64,000 nucleotides of DNA from Bacillus sp. FJAT-29790 (GTDB lineage: Bacteria > Bacillota > Bacilli > Bacillales > Cytobacillaceae), in assembly GCF_019039215.1 (NCBI RefSeq), contig NZ_JAHNZZ010000001.1:1259506-1323505 (forward strand). The letters are read 5' to 3'. Both the position numbers and the translations under genes were made by a program. Positions 1 to 9,189 of the stretch are shown here, piece after piece (within the stretch, counting starts at the first letter, position 1; every line of letters begins with the position of its first letter). Under the pieces are notes generated by a model, which made no database searches, had not been told where the DNA came from, and was given only the letters and a program-made list of their open reading frames with translations.

Positions 1-75
1 GCTCCTGGAGCGAAAATCAACTAGACCACATACCACTTTTTGGATAAATAGTAACAAAGTTTACGAAAACATTTC
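1..75. repeat. partial dispersed intergenic repeat, right end
   Basis: The first bases (CTGGAGCGAAAATCAAC, then ACAAAGTTTACGAAA) match, in inverted orientation, the ends of the repeat at 54355-54649 and 33527-33725, whose ends contain GCGGAAATCAAC-like and ACAAACTTTACGAAA-like strings. The rest of this copy would lie upstream of the window. The match is by eye over about 30 informative bases. Confidence 0.5.
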
Positions 76-180
76 CTTAAAACAACGATTGCTTAGTTAA
101 AACAGTTGCTTTCAGCTTGATCAACTGTCATTCTTAAGTAGGTACTAAACTCAATAGAAATGAATGTGAAGGTGATTTAC

Positions 181-567
181 ATGATTGAAATAAAGACTTC
201 CAAGCTAAGTAACGGGGAATTTAATCGAGGGGTATTCGCGACACGTGATATCGAAAAAGGAGAACTTTTACACGAGGCGCCGGTCATTCCGTACCCAAAT
301 GAGGAGCATAAATTTATAGAGAAAACGATACTTGCTGATTACGCTTTTGAATATGGGAAAAACCACACTGCGATCCTTTTAGGGTACGGGATGCTGTTCA
401 ACCATTCGTACCAGCCTAATGCCACTTACGATATCAACTTTCCAAACCATACGTTTGACTTCTTTGCTTACACGGATATTAAAGCTGGGGAAGAGATTCT
501 AATCAACTATAATGGCGACGTCGATGACAATGATCCTTTATGGTTTAATAAGGAAGAAATCGAATAA
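181..567 (+). CDS. SET domain-containing protein (putative protein-lysine N-methyltransferase)
   Basis: A 128-residue protein that is almost entirely a SET domain. The AdoMet-binding signature NHSYQPNA is near residues 83-90, followed by GEEILINYNG near the C-terminus; together these form the SET pseudoknot. Bacterial stand-alone SET proteins of this size are expected to methylate lysines, but the substrate cannot be told. The ATG at 181 is preferred over the in-frame ATG at 160 because AAGGTG ends six bases before 181 and nothing precedes 160. The gene is monocistronic and is followed by a terminator hairpin at 631-659. Confidence 0.85.
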   Translation: MIEIKTSKLSNGEFNRGVFATRDIEKGELLHEAPVIPYPNEEHKFIEKTILADYAFEYGKNHTAILLGYGMLFNHSYQPNATYDINFPNHTFDFFAYTDIKAGEEILINYNGDVDDNDPLWFNKEEIE

Positions 568-630
568 AAGCTGAAATCAATAACTAATAAGTTAAATCAT
601 TTGTGAACTCAATTTAATGTTCTAAGCCCT

Positions 631-659
631 AACAGCCTATACTTAAGGCTGTTTTTTTT
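631..659 (+). terminator. Rho-independent terminator after the SET-domain gene
   Basis: AACAGCC (631-637) pairs with GGCTGTT (647-653) and is followed by a run of T residues to 659. Confidence 0.8.
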
Positions 660-775
660 GCTAAAACCGTTGTGACTGCAATCACTACCTATATCTTAAA
701 TAAATGGTACTTTAATAATGAGAATATTTATCACTTGTATTCATTTATAGCAAGACAAAGCAAAGGAGAATCCTG

Positions 776-2003
776 ATGAGTGAAATCATTAATAATCGTG
801 AACAACCAATAATTAATAAAACAGAACGCCAAGAGATATTAAAGCAAATTTTTAAAGATCTTTATAATGGAAGAAATGTGAATGAAGTAAAGGCTCATTT
901 TGACGCATTGATCGGCAAAGTTACCATCGAAGAGATTTCCCAACCGAAGCATGAAGAAATGGAAGCGGGTGATATTCCAGTTGCTGAAATGCAGCGACTA
1001 TATTCAGCACATACGGAATTTTTTAGAGGGGCTATTGAAGAGACCCACCAATCCCAATATCCTGAAGATGAGCCAGGTCATCCGATTCACACCTTTAAAC
1101 TGGAAAACAAAGAAATTGACAAGCTGATTAAAAATAAGCTTCAATTGCACTTGGAGCAGTTTGATAGTGAGGATACAGCCGAAAATGTGTTTCGCCTTAT
1201 TGAAGATTGCAATCTATTACTTGATATCGATAAGCATTATAGCCGAAAAGAAAATTTGATTTTCCCATATTTAGAAAAGTACGGAATTTATGGACCTACG
1301 AACAATATGTGGAGAATTGATGATTTTATTCGGGACGCCACTAAAGACGCAAAACAAAAATTAGCAAATTATCATGGAGACAAGCAAGCAGTTATTGATG
1401 TTGTTCATTTTATCATTAAAGAAGTAAGCGATATGATTTACAGAGAGGAAAACATTCTATTTCCCATGGCCTTAAAAAATCTAACCGAAGATGAATGGGT
1501 AAAAATCGCTCATGAAAGTGATGAAATCGGATTTTGTCTGACAAGTCCGGCTGAAGAATGGAAGCCCGAAAGAAAAGCATTAGATGAGAAAACCATCTCT
1601 GAAGGATTTATTAAGATGGAAACAGGGATCTTATCTTTAAAACAGCTTGAGCTGCTTTTAAATCATCTGCCAGTTGACATCACCTTCATTGATAAAGATG
1701 ATGTTGTCCGCTATTTCTCTCATGGGAAAGAAAGAATCTTCGCGCGAACAAAAGCAGTCATCGGCCGTACCGTCCAAAACTGCCATCCGCCTAGAAGTGC
1801 CCACATTGTTGAGGAACTATTGGAAGACTTAAAATCAGGAAGGAAAGACACAGAGGATTTGGATCAAATTCCGTGATAAGTTTGTGTATATTCGCTACTT
1901 TGCAGTTCGGGATGAGAACGGAGAATATATCGGTACCCTTGAATTCACGCAAAATATTGATCCGATTCAAGCCATAGAAGGGGAAAAACGGATCATGTCA
2001 TAA
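776..2003 (+). pseudogene. DUF438 / hemerythrin-like / PAS protein, frameshifted near the 3' end
   Basis: The frame from the ATG at 776 (AAAGGAG site upstream) gives 366 residues, stopping at 1876. Order: DUF438 domain (about 15-80); a hemerythrin-like HHE four-helix domain with HYSRKENLIFPYLE and YREENILFPMA (about 90-230); and a PAS domain with the family motif NCHPP. The PAS domain is cut short. From 1860 the +1 frame reads WIKFRDKFVYIRYFAVRDE and on to a stop at 2003, which is the normal C-terminus of DUF438 proteins. One extra base, or two missing, at GATTTGG (about 1856-1862) explains the break. The family is thought to sense oxygen, NO or redox through a di-iron or haem site. A sequencing error is an alternative to a real mutation. 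Confidence 0.8.
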
Positions 2004-2068
2004 GGAATATGGATTTACCATAAAAATATTATGTAAACTAGAGAGAACTTCATCTACTTTAGTTGAAT

Positions 2069-2108
2069 AGGCGGGGGTGATAAAGATGTTCAATTTATGC
2101 CCCCGCCT
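2069..2108. terminator. GC-rich inverted repeat between convergent genes
   Basis: AGGCGGGGG (2069-2077) pairs perfectly with CCCCCGCCT (2100-2108) over a 22-base loop. It lies between the converging DUF438 and EamA genes. No clean T-run follows on either strand, so terminator function is likely only from position. Confidence 0.45.
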
Positions 2109-2117
2109 AAAAAACAA

Positions 2118-3014
2118 CTAACGTTTGCTCAAGACCTGTTCATTTATCTTAATGACTTGCTTCTTTTTGTCAGAAGTCCAGTTTACAAGGAAGATGGAGA
2201 TAAAAATAAGACCTCCACCTATAAAAACATACCATTTAAGAACCTCTCCCAATAGGAGCCATCCTGATAAAACGCCAAAGAAGGGGGCCAAAAACAAAAA
2301 TGCGCTCGTTTTACCAGGATCGCCTTCATTTAACAAATAGAACCAAATCATAAACTGAATGATTGAGGCCATGATAGCAAGCCATAAAATGATAAAAACG
2401 GATGTACCATTAATGGTCAATTTTGGCGTCTCGATGGTAACGGCCATTAATAACAAAAGAAGCCCGCCAAAAAGCATTTGATATGCTGTTAATACCCAAA
2501 TATTGAACCGAGACCCCCATTTTTTAATTAACAAAGTAGCAATCGCCCATGATAAAGCTGCCCCAAGTCCAAGGATGGTTCCTTGCTCCAATTGAAGGTG
2601 AAAACCGAGCGTAATAAATACACCAATAAAGCCGATAATCACGCCTGCCCAATGGAAGATGCCGTATTTAGCTCCAAGAAATATCGTCCCTAATATAACG
2701 ACTAGCAAAGGATTACTAAATGTTAATATGGATGATTCTCCTGCTGTGATGGTTCTTAGACTTACAAATATACATCCCATTACACCAGCTGTCTGAAACA
2801 GACCCACTAGGAAAATCCTACCCCAATCTGCCCATGATTTTGGCAGCGGCTTTTTTATAAAAATGAAAGCCATAAGCACACCGGCAATAGTAAATCGAAG
2901 CCCGACCAATAGCAGCGGCGATACATAGACTAAACCGATTTTTCCAAGTGCAAAGGATGAGCCCATCAGAGAAGTCGTTAAGACAACAAGTATTCCGAAC
3001 AAAATAGGATTCAT
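2118..3014 (-). CDS. EamA/DMT family transporter
   Basis: A 298-residue, very hydrophobic protein with about ten membrane segments arranged as two EamA repeats (roughly 5-135 and 145-285). The second repeat begins LGLGAALSWAIATLLIKKWG, typical of the drug/metabolite transporter superfamily. Such proteins export or exchange small metabolites such as amino acids or nucleosides, and the substrate is not predictable here. The ATG at 3014 is preceded by GGAGG. It lies 58 bases downstream of the MFS gene on the same strand, so the two efflux-type genes may be co-transcribed. Confidence 0.85.
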   Translation of the reverse strand: MNPILFGILVVLTTSLMGSSFALGKIGLVYVSPLLLVGLRFTIAGVLMAFIFIKKPLPKSWADWGRIFLVGLFQTAGVMGCIFVSLRTITAGESSILTFSNPLLVVILGTIFLGAKYGIFHWAGVIIGFIGVFITLGFHLQLEQGTILGLGAALSWAIATLLIKKWGSRFNIWVLTAYQMLFGGLLLLLMAVTIETPKLTINGTSVFIILWLAIMASIIQFMIWFYLLNEGDPGKTSAFLFLAPFFGVLSGWLLLGEVLKWYVFIGGGLIFISIFLVNWTSDKKKQVIKINEQVLSKR

Positions 3015-3072
3015 TTTTTCCTCCTAATTTATTTGCCTAGTACCTTTGTAATCGCACTTGTGTAGGCTTAAC

Positions 3073-4251
3073 TTAGATGGACTGAACCTTTTTTGTCTGT
3101 GCTGTATAAATACGATACAAAACAAAGGCAATGAATGATAATACAATCCCTGAAAAATAAGGCAACCCGACCGTAATTGAAAAAAGCCAGCCGCCTAATG
3201 GAGGACCAATAATTCTTCCAAGTGAATCAAAGGAAGAAAGAAAACCGGTAGCACTGCCATGTCCTGCTGTCGAGGTTTTTGTCAGCAATGCTGAAACGCT
3301 AGGGCGAATAACCCCATTTCCAATTCCAAAAATAGTTAAAAAAATCGCTGCAGTCGTGAAACTGTCAATAAATAGAATAAGCCCAAAGCCAATCGCGGAA
3401 ATAACAATTCCAATTTGAATGACAAATCCTTCTCCAAACTTTTTGGTCATTCTTCCAACTAATCCGCCTTGAACAATCGCCCCAGCCAGTCCCATAATCA
3501 TAAAAATATAACCAAGATCAACGATCCCTAATCCTGCCTTTTCGGCGGCAAAATAAGCAAATGTTGCTTCCAAACCAGATAAAGACAGAGAGACAAACAT
3601 TTGCAGAAAAAACAAGATCGAATGAGGCCCATTCAAAACTTCCCTTAAAGAGGATTTATCTTTATTCTGCAGCTTTCTGTTATCTTCAGTTAAAGATTCC
3701 TTTAAAAAAATCCATACAAGGAAAAAAGTGAGAAGAGAAGAGACTCCTGAAATATAAAAAGGCAGACTTAGACTAATTTTGGAGAAAACCCCGCCAATGG
3801 CTGGTCCGAACACAAAGCCTAGTCCAACAGCTGCACCAATTATGCCCATCCCTTTTCCACGGTCTTCCGGTGTTGTTATATCAGCCACATAAGCCATAAC
3901 GGTTGGCATATTAGCGGAAGATAGGAATCCCCCGATAATTCTAGCTGCAAACAACATCCACAGCGATGAGGATATGCCCATTAAGAAAAAAGAAAGAGCA
4001 AGTCCTAAAATACCAATCATGATCACGGGCTTTCGACCAATCCGGTCAGAAATCCGTCCCCACATCGGTGCGAAAAAAAGCTGCATAAGTGAATAAACGG
4101 CCATAAGCAGCCCTAATTGTGTCGGCGTGGCACCGATGTTTTCGGCGTAAAAAGGTAATACGGGAATAATGATCCCAAAGCCGATCATGACGAGAAACAT
4201 GACAGCAAATAAAATGGGTAAAGCCTTTTTTGTTTCTAACAAAATTTCCAC
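3073..4251 (-). CDS. MFS transporter, DHA1 (Bmr/Blt/NorA-like) drug-efflux type
   Basis: About 390 residues with twelve membrane segments. Motif A (GRISDRIGRKPVI) lies between TM2 and TM3, and motif C (GAAVGLGFVFGPAIGG) in TM5 is diagnostic of drug:H+ antiporters. It probably exports toxic amphiphiles. The first in-frame start, GTG at 4251, overlaps the only ribosome binding site (CGGAG). The TTG at 4242 sits eight bases after it and is probably the true start, giving MLETKKALPI. A promoter with an overlapping palindrome lies at 4294-4323. No regulator gene is adjacent. Confidence 0.85.
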   Translation of the reverse strand: MEILLETKKALPILFAVMFLVMIGFGIIIPVLPFYAENIGATPTQLGLLMAVYSLMQLFFAPMWGRISDRIGRKPVIMIGILGLALSFFLMGISSSLWMLFAARIIGGFLSSANMPTVMAYVADITTPEDRGKGMGIIGAAVGLGFVFGPAIGGVFSKISLSLPFYISGVSSLLTFFLVWIFLKESLTEDNRKLQNKDKSSLREVLNGPHSILFFLQMFVSLSLSGLEATFAYFAAEKAGLGIVDLGYIFMIMGLAGAIVQGGLVGRMTKKFGEGFVIQIGIVISAIGFGLILFIDSFTTAAIFLTIFGIGNGVIRPSVSALLTKTSTAGHGSATGFLSSFDSLGRIIGPPLGGWLFSITVGLPYFSGIVLSFIAFVLYRIYTAQTKKVQSI

Positions 4252-4293
4252 TCCGTTTCATGATGTTTGCATTCATTAGACTTGACTAACATA

Positions 4294-4323
4294 AGTATAA
4301 TTATTGTCCATGTGGATAGTCAA
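4294..4323 (-). promoter_or_regulatory. sigma-A promoter with overlapping palindrome upstream of the MFS gene
   Basis: On the minus strand, TTGACT (4323-4318) and TATACT (4299-4294) are 18 bases apart. The spacer contains the palindrome TCCATGTGGA (4307-4316), a plausible site for a MarR- or TetR-type repressor. Confidence 0.5.
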
Positions 4324-4474
4324 TTTCAACGTTGCAAGGATCTTTGATATTTTACTAAATATTAACAAACATGGGTATGGTTTCATTTTCCCTAAAAAAC
4401 ATAACACTAAGTTTCGCTAGTTACCTCTTTTCAGTAAAAAGGCCAATAAATTCAGATGAAATAGGAGGCAGAAG

Positions 4475-5029
4475 ATGCTTGAAGGATCCCATAATCTTTT
4501 CGATATCGTCACAGTTATTTGGTTGTTCCCAATCGTTTTTATGTTTCATGACTTAGAAGAGCTAATAACAATTGAGCATTTTTCGAAAAGCAACAAAATT
4601 AAGGATCAGAAGCCGATGCCTGCCGTATTTGCTTTATTCGCTTTAATAGTCAAAAGAAAATTTAGTACAAAGACAGTCCAGTTTGCTGTTGCAGTTACCT
4701 GGATTTTTCTTATCCTTTCATTTATCACATTATTTACTGTTCAGTCTCTTCCAAACGGAGGGAGTTTTCTTCTGTTTATTGCTGCAATAAACATATTTTT
4801 TTTACAGGTATTTACTCATATTGGACAAACCATCATTTATCGAGGCTATACGCCAGGTGTTATAACGGCGCTATTCATCGTTATCCCTTATTGCCTCTAT
4901 ACCTATTATCGCTTGTTGGAATCGGATCTTATAGACTGGCAATTCATATTTGACAGTATTCCTATCAGTCTATTCATTGTACCTGTTCTCCTTATAGGGA
5001 ATATTTTAGGACGTCTAATCAATCCTTAA
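4475..5029 (+). CDS. HXXEE domain-containing integral membrane protein
   Basis: A 184-residue protein with five or six predicted membrane segments. It carries the family-defining motif HDLEE (about residues 25-29) just after the first membrane segment, and GNILGRLI near the C-terminus. The HXXEE family has no established function; the acidic and histidine residues could bind a metal. The ATG at 4475 is preceded by AGGAGG at ideal spacing. The gene stands alone, converging on an aldo/keto reductase with a shared terminator between them. Confidence 0.8.
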   Translation: MLEGSHNLFDIVTVIWLFPIVFMFHDLEELITIEHFSKSNKIKDQKPMPAVFALFALIVKRKFSTKTVQFAVAVTWIFLILSFITLFTVQSLPNGGSFLLFIAAINIFFLQVFTHIGQTIIYRGYTPGVITALFIVIPYCLYTYYRLLESDLIDWQFIFDSIPISLFIVPVLLIGNILGRLINP

Positions 5030-5096
5030 AGATAAATCGCTTAATTGCTGGAATGTTTTTTGTACCACTTACTGCTTACTGCGGGCAGTTTAATAA

Positions 5097-5126
5097 AAAA
5101 AGAAGTGATTGTGGTCACTTCTTTTT
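5097..5126. terminator. bidirectional Rho-independent terminator
   Basis: AAAAAGAAGTGA (5097-5108) pairs with TCACTTCTTTTT (5115-5126) over a six-base loop. The A-run and T-run on either side let it serve both the HXXEE gene and the convergent aldo/keto reductase gene. Confidence 0.85.
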
Positions 5127-5137
5127 CATCTACTTAT

Positions 5138-5962
5138 TTATCGGTTATTATATTCGCTTGGCTTTGGACCATTACGCTGGTCGCGATTAAGTTTATTAAT
5201 CTCCGCCATTTCATTTGCAGATAGCTCAAAACCAAAAACATTAAAATTCTCTTCAATTCGTGATGGCGTGACAGATTTAGGGATGACAATTGAGTTATTT
5301 TGTAAATGCCAGCGTAATACAACTTGGGCTGGTGTTTTCTCATGTTCTTGAGCAATCTTTTGGATAACTTCTTCCTTTAATACTTCGCCACCTTGTTGTA
5401 GAGGGCTCCATGCTTCCACAAAAATATCATGCTTTGCACAAAACTCTTTTAACTCATTTTGAGAAAGATATGGATGGCACTCCACTTGGTTTAATACAGG
5501 CTTTACTTCACATTCTTTTAAAATACGTTCTAAATGCTCAATGTCAAAGTTACAAACGCCAATCGCTTTGACACGTCCATCATGATAGAGTTTTTCTAAT
5601 GCTTTGTATGTATCAACATATTCATCAAATTCAGGAGTTGGCCAGTGGATTAAATATAAATCAACATAATCGAGGCCTAACCTTTCCAAACTTTCATCAA
5701 AGGCACGCAATGTGTTCTCGAAGCCCTGATCGCTATTCCAAACTTTTGTCGTTATAAAGAGCTCCTCGCGAGGCATGGATGATGCTTGAATCGCTCTCCC
5801 AACACCATTTTCGTTTTTATAAATCATTGCCGTATCAATAGACGTATAGCCCACTTCAAGTGCTTTCGCAACAGCAGCAGTTGCTTCTTCATCTTCTACT
5901 TGCCAAACACCCAACCCAAGCTGTGGCATCTTTAAACCATTATTTAAAGTAACAAAATTCAT
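5138..5962 (-). CDS. aldo/keto reductase (YvgN/YtbE-type, AKR5)
   Basis: A 274-residue single-domain TIM-barrel NADPH oxidoreductase. The catalytic tetrad is visible: D43 and Y48 in DTAMIYKNE, the Lys in ITTKVW (about 73) and the His in LIHWP (about 106). The cofactor signature IPKSVTPSRIEENF lies near the C-terminus. Close Bacillus relatives reduce methylglyoxal, glyoxal and other aldehydes, so a detoxifying role in the cytosol is likely. The start has AAAGGAG upstream. The gene appears monocistronic. Confidence 0.9.
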   Translation of the reverse strand: MNFVTLNNGLKMPQLGLGVWQVEDEEATAAVAKALEVGYTSIDTAMIYKNENGVGRAIQASSMPREELFITTKVWNSDQGFENTLRAFDESLERLGLDYVDLYLIHWPTPEFDEYVDTYKALEKLYHDGRVKAIGVCNFDIEHLERILKECEVKPVLNQVECHPYLSQNELKEFCAKHDIFVEAWSPLQQGGEVLKEEVIQKIAQEHEKTPAQVVLRWHLQNNSIVIPKSVTPSRIEENFNVFGFELSANEMAEINKLNRDQRNGPKPSEYNNR

Positions 5963-6048
5963 CTCGCATTTCTCCTTTTATTTCAATGATAAATCCTTTC
6001 GACGTACAGTACCTAGGGTATCAAGATATGGGTTTATTTTCAAATATT

Positions 6049-6258
6049 TCAATCGCCTTTACTTGATTTTACAAACTGCTCTAAACAATTTTTACAAATA
6101 CAGACTTTTCTTAATTGATCAGGGGGAACAAGATCAAATATTTCTTTCGGAAAGTTTTCTTCGGAACACCAGCAGATACCTAATGATTTATCTAACGAAT
6201 TGCAGCAATAATTACTTTTTCCGCAGAGGGGGCAGTATTCGTTCTTGATTTCTACCAT
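6049..6258 (-). CDS. cysteine-rich CWC family protein
   Basis: A 69-residue protein with the motif order CPLCGKSNYCC, then CWC, then CICKNC, as in the CWC family. The cysteines suggest a small zinc-binding fold, and the function is unknown. The ATG at 6258 is chosen because GGAGGTG lies ten bases upstream; an in-frame ATG at 6282 lacks a site. It lies directly downstream of the 6305-7240 orphan on the same strand and may be co-transcribed with it. Confidence 0.75.
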   Translation of the reverse strand: MVEIKNEYCPLCGKSNYCCNSLDKSLGICWCSEENFPKEIFDLVPPDQLRKVCICKNCLEQFVKSSKGD

Positions 6259-6304
6259 TCTCTTAGAACACCTCCATTCCAAAATTTAGTCACTTGACTA
6301 TTTG

Positions 6305-7240
6305 TTAGTTTACAAACTTCCTTGATAACGCTTCAACAAGCAAATAGCCAACTTGACGATCGGAAATTGAATATTCCTTTTTGATTGCCAAGCATAATGA
6401 AAAGATTAGTTCAGAACCTTCAGATTGTGCAAATTCAATTCCGAATTGCCCCATTAAATAACGGCCCATATCCCATCGTTCGTGATAATGCTCCTCTTGC
6501 ATCAAATAATCTCTTATTTCTAAGAGATTTCGAGCATGTGGAATGCAATCTGGATTTTTAGCTAAAAAATCTTTTAGTGGTATTGAAAAATCATAGGTTC
6601 CATTCACATTCCGGGAATATACCGACGACAGTATTCTTAGAAGAAAATCTGTATTTAGGGCAGGACTTAACATCTGGACAAAAGGGCTTTTTAAAAACTG
6701 GCCGAATGTAAAAAGAGCTTGATCGATTTCCGTCATTTTTAATCCCTCATGGCTAGAATGTTCGTGGATATAAGGAAGGTACTCATCAAAATACAATTTC
6801 ACCCATTGTTTATTGTCTTTCGGTATTTCCAAGATTAACTCTGTTTGTATATATTGAAAAGCGCGATAAGTATGCTGGTCAAAGAGCGGATAATACTCAG
6901 GATTAATGAGATGTAACAAAAATATTTTCCATACTCCATCACTCAAAAAATCCAAATCATAATCGACATTTACTTGGTCGGATCCCTTTAAACTGTTAAT
7001 TAAATGAATTTTTTCTGTAATCTGTTTGACTGTTTCCTTTTTCTTTTTACTTAATGTCATGCCATTTTTCCACGTAAAGAGTGCGTATAGATCTTCTTCA
7101 GAGAATTCACTTTTTTGAATGTGTTCATTATAGAGTTCATTGCCCTTAGGATGTTTTGGCTTATAGCTATAAAGGGCAGCCCAATACTTCGTGAAATCAT
7201 GAAAATCACTGCACGTAATTGGCCCAAGTTTCGTATACAT
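6305..7240 (-). CDS. hypothetical protein, possible helix-hairpin-helix DNA-glycosylase-like fold
   Basis: A 311-residue soluble, mostly helical protein that I do not recognise as a named family. The segment around residues 95-130 (SDGVWKIFLLHLINPEYYP then LFDQHTYRAF) resembles the core of HhH-GPD glycosylase-like proteins, in which a conserved P-Y-P-D-H string follows the hairpin. The N-terminal LYALFTWKNGM is also seen in uncharacterised proteins of this kind. The C-terminal third has no obvious motif. The start is ATG with AAGGGGAT upstream. The function is open; a nucleic-acid-binding role is a guess. Confidence 0.6.
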   Translation of the reverse strand: MYTKLGPITCSDFHDFTKYWAALYSYKPKHPKGNELYNEHIQKSEFSEEDLYALFTWKNGMTLSKKKKETVKQITEKIHLINSLKGSDQVNVDYDLDFLSDGVWKIFLLHLINPEYYPLFDQHTYRAFQYIQTELILEIPKDNKQWVKLYFDEYLPYIHEHSSHEGLKMTEIDQALFTFGQFLKSPFVQMLSPALNTDFLLRILSSVYSRNVNGTYDFSIPLKDFLAKNPDCIPHARNLLEIRDYLMQEEHYHERWDMGRYLMGQFGIEFAQSEGSELIFSLCLAIKKEYSISDRQVGYLLVEALSRKFVN

Positions 7241-7269
7241 TTATCTATCCCCTTATGAATTTCAAGATT

Positions 7270-7578
7270 TTCCAACTCTATTATATAATATGTTTTAGGA
7301 AACGAATATCCAATTTATTCAAAACAACATCCCCCTCCTAGATTTTCCTATCTTTCATCCCATTTCCCTTCAATCAAAATGTTATATTTAAAGAGAAAAG
7401 CACGGTGAACGTTTATGAAAGATGAATCAAGAAAAAACAATATGAGATTTTTCAATTACCGAAAATCTTGTTAGAATACATCTTTTCCAAAATTGTATGT
7501 ATATTCCTTGCTATAATTTATAATAAAATTGATAGAGTCTGTGTACGTCAAAATTTTTGAAGTTAGGTCGGTGAGAAA
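7270..7578. other. AT-rich intergenic stretch
   Basis: Upstream region of the minus-strand orphan and of the remnant that follows. No gene, repeat or RNA structure could be supported. Confidence 0.5.
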
Positions 7579-7689
7579 ATGACAATCGCTGAAATTCATG
7601 GGAAACTTCCGGAAAGCGAAGGGATGGAAGATTTACTGACATCTGATGTCTTCTCTGTTTTCAAATATCTCCCAGTTCAATCGCCTTGA
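7579..7689 (+). pseudogene. N-terminal remnant of a larger gene
   Basis: ATG at 7579, with GGTGAGAAA just upstream, opens 36 codons reading MTIAEIHGKLPESEGMEDLL then TSDVFSVFKYLPV, and stops at 7689. The pattern of an AEIHGK start, a SEDLLT-like middle and FRYLP is the usual N-terminus of longer (several hundred residue) uncharacterised proteins found in accessory loci. Here everything beyond residue 36 is missing. It is probably a decayed gene; a functional micro-protein is less likely. Confidence 0.45.
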
Positions 7690-7741
7690 TTCCTTCAAAA
7701 TAATTGTTATAAAAAATACCGTTTAAGGTGGTCCAATAACG

Positions 7742-8065
7742 ATGAGAACAATTAATCCAAAAGAACTAAATGAAAAAATGAAAGCAAATAACGAATTATA
7801 TATTTTAGATGTCCGCGCAAACGAAAAATACGAGAAAGATCATATTCACGACGAAAATATCCAAAGCATCAATATCGTAAAGACACTAATACTAGGTGAA
7901 ACAAACAACGAGGCGATTTCCGCTTTACCGAAAAATCAAGAAATCATCGTCACATGCACAACTGGTAATTCTGCCGGAAAATGCGCGGCGGTTTTGGCGG
8001 AGAAAGGCTATAATGTAACCGTGCTTGAAGGCGGGATAACAGCTTGGAAAGAGCATCTTGAATAA
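7742..8065 (+). CDS. rhodanese-like domain protein
   Basis: A 107-residue single rhodanese domain. The active-site loop IVTCTTGNSAGK carries the catalytic cysteine at about residue 72. The N-terminal LDVRANEKYEKDHI matches the family's D-V-R/H-I motif, and LEGGITAWK closes the domain. It probably transfers sulfane sulfur or handles persulfides in the cytosol. AAGGTGG precedes the ATG. It sits 50 bases upstream of a flavin monooxygenase on the same strand, so a shared transcript is possible. Confidence 0.85.
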   Translation: MRTINPKELNEKMKANNELYILDVRANEKYEKDHIHDENIQSINIVKTLILGETNNEAISALPKNQEIIVTCTTGNSAGKCAAVLAEKGYNVTVLEGGITAWKEHLE

Positions 8066-8115
8066 ACGGATAATAAATTTAAAGTTAAGATGTCATAGTA
8101 TAGGAGTGTTTTGAA

Positions 8116-9189
8116 ATGGAGATCGGGATAAGTACATTTGTAGAAACAACACCGGATGTTGAAACTGGAGAGGTAATAAGTCATGCACAACGAATTCGGG
8201 AAGTAGTCGAGGAAATTACACTCGCAGATCAGGTAGGTCTGGATGTTTTTGGTGTAGGAGAGCATCATCGCGAAGATTTTGCAGCGTCTTCTCCGGCAGT
8301 TATACTGGCTGCTGCTGCATCGCAGACAAAACGGATACGCTTGACGAGTGCAGTAACGGTCCTCTCTTCTGCTGATCCTGTACGGGTGTTTCAGGATTTT
8401 GCAACGCTTGACGCTATCTCGAATGGACGAGCTGAAATTATGGCGGGCCGAGGTTCTTTTATTGAATCGTTCCCGCTGTTTGGTTACGATTTGCAAGACT
8501 ACGATGAGTTATTCGAAGAAAAGCTGGAATTGCTGTTAAAAATACGGGAGTCGGACAAAGTGACATGGCGAGGAGGGCATCGGCCGGCAATTCAAAATCT
8601 GGGTGTATACCCGAGGCCTGTTCAGAATCCTTTGCCCGTTTGGATTGGCAGTGGCGGGAATTCCAGTTCCGTTGTACGCGCAGGCATGCTAGGACTGCCG
8701 CTTGTGTTAGCAATTATTGGCGGCAGTCCGTTGCAGTTTGAACCGCTTGTACGACTTTATAAAAGGGCAGCCGCTAAAGCAGGACATGACATATCAAAGC
8801 TGCCGGTTGCCTCGCATTCGCACGGATTCGTTGCGGAGGATACCCAAAAAGCGGCCGACAAATTTTTTCCTTCAACTCAGCAAGTAATGAATAAATTAGG
8901 TAAAGAACGTAGATGGGGACGATATGACCGCTCAAGCTTTGATGCTGCTCGCAGTTTTGAAGGAGCCTTATACGTTGGTGATCCAAAAACGGTGGCTGAA
9001 AAAATAATACACCTTCGAAAGAACGTTGGCATAACACGCTTTATGCTGCATGTACCGGTCGGCACAATGCCTCATGATGATGTCATGAGAGCGATAGAAC
9101 TTTTAGGAAAAGAAGTAGCGCCTATGGTTCGTGAAGAAATATCCAGTTGGGAAGGCGCGAGTGAAGGGAATCAGCAAGCTAATGAATAG
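8116..9189 (+). CDS. LLM class flavin-dependent oxidoreductase (luciferase-like)
   Basis: A 357-residue bacterial-luciferase-type TIM barrel expected to use FMNH2 or F420. Diagnostic segments are FGVGEHHREDFA (about 45-57), ITLTSAVTVLSSADP-like RLTSAVTVLSSADPVRVFQD, IMAGRGSFIESFPLFG and PVWIGSGGNSSSVVRAG. Substrates in this family range from alkanesulfonates to aliphatic compounds and cannot be predicted. AGGAGTG precedes the ATG. The base composition of codons is visibly more GC-rich than that of the flanking genes. Confidence 0.85.
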   Translation: MEIGISTFVETTPDVETGEVISHAQRIREVVEEITLADQVGLDVFGVGEHHREDFAASSPAVILAAAASQTKRIRLTSAVTVLSSADPVRVFQDFATLDAISNGRAEIMAGRGSFIESFPLFGYDLQDYDELFEEKLELLLKIRESDKVTWRGGHRPAIQNLGVYPRPVQNPLPVWIGSGGNSSSVVRAGMLGLPLVLAIIGGSPLQFEPLVRLYKRAAAKAGHDISKLPVASHSHGFVAEDTQKAADKFFPSTQQVMNKLGKERRWGRYDRSSFDAARSFEGALYVGDPKTVAEKIIHLRKNVGITRFMLHVPVGTMPHDDVMRAIELLGKEVAPMVREEISSWEGASEGNQQANE

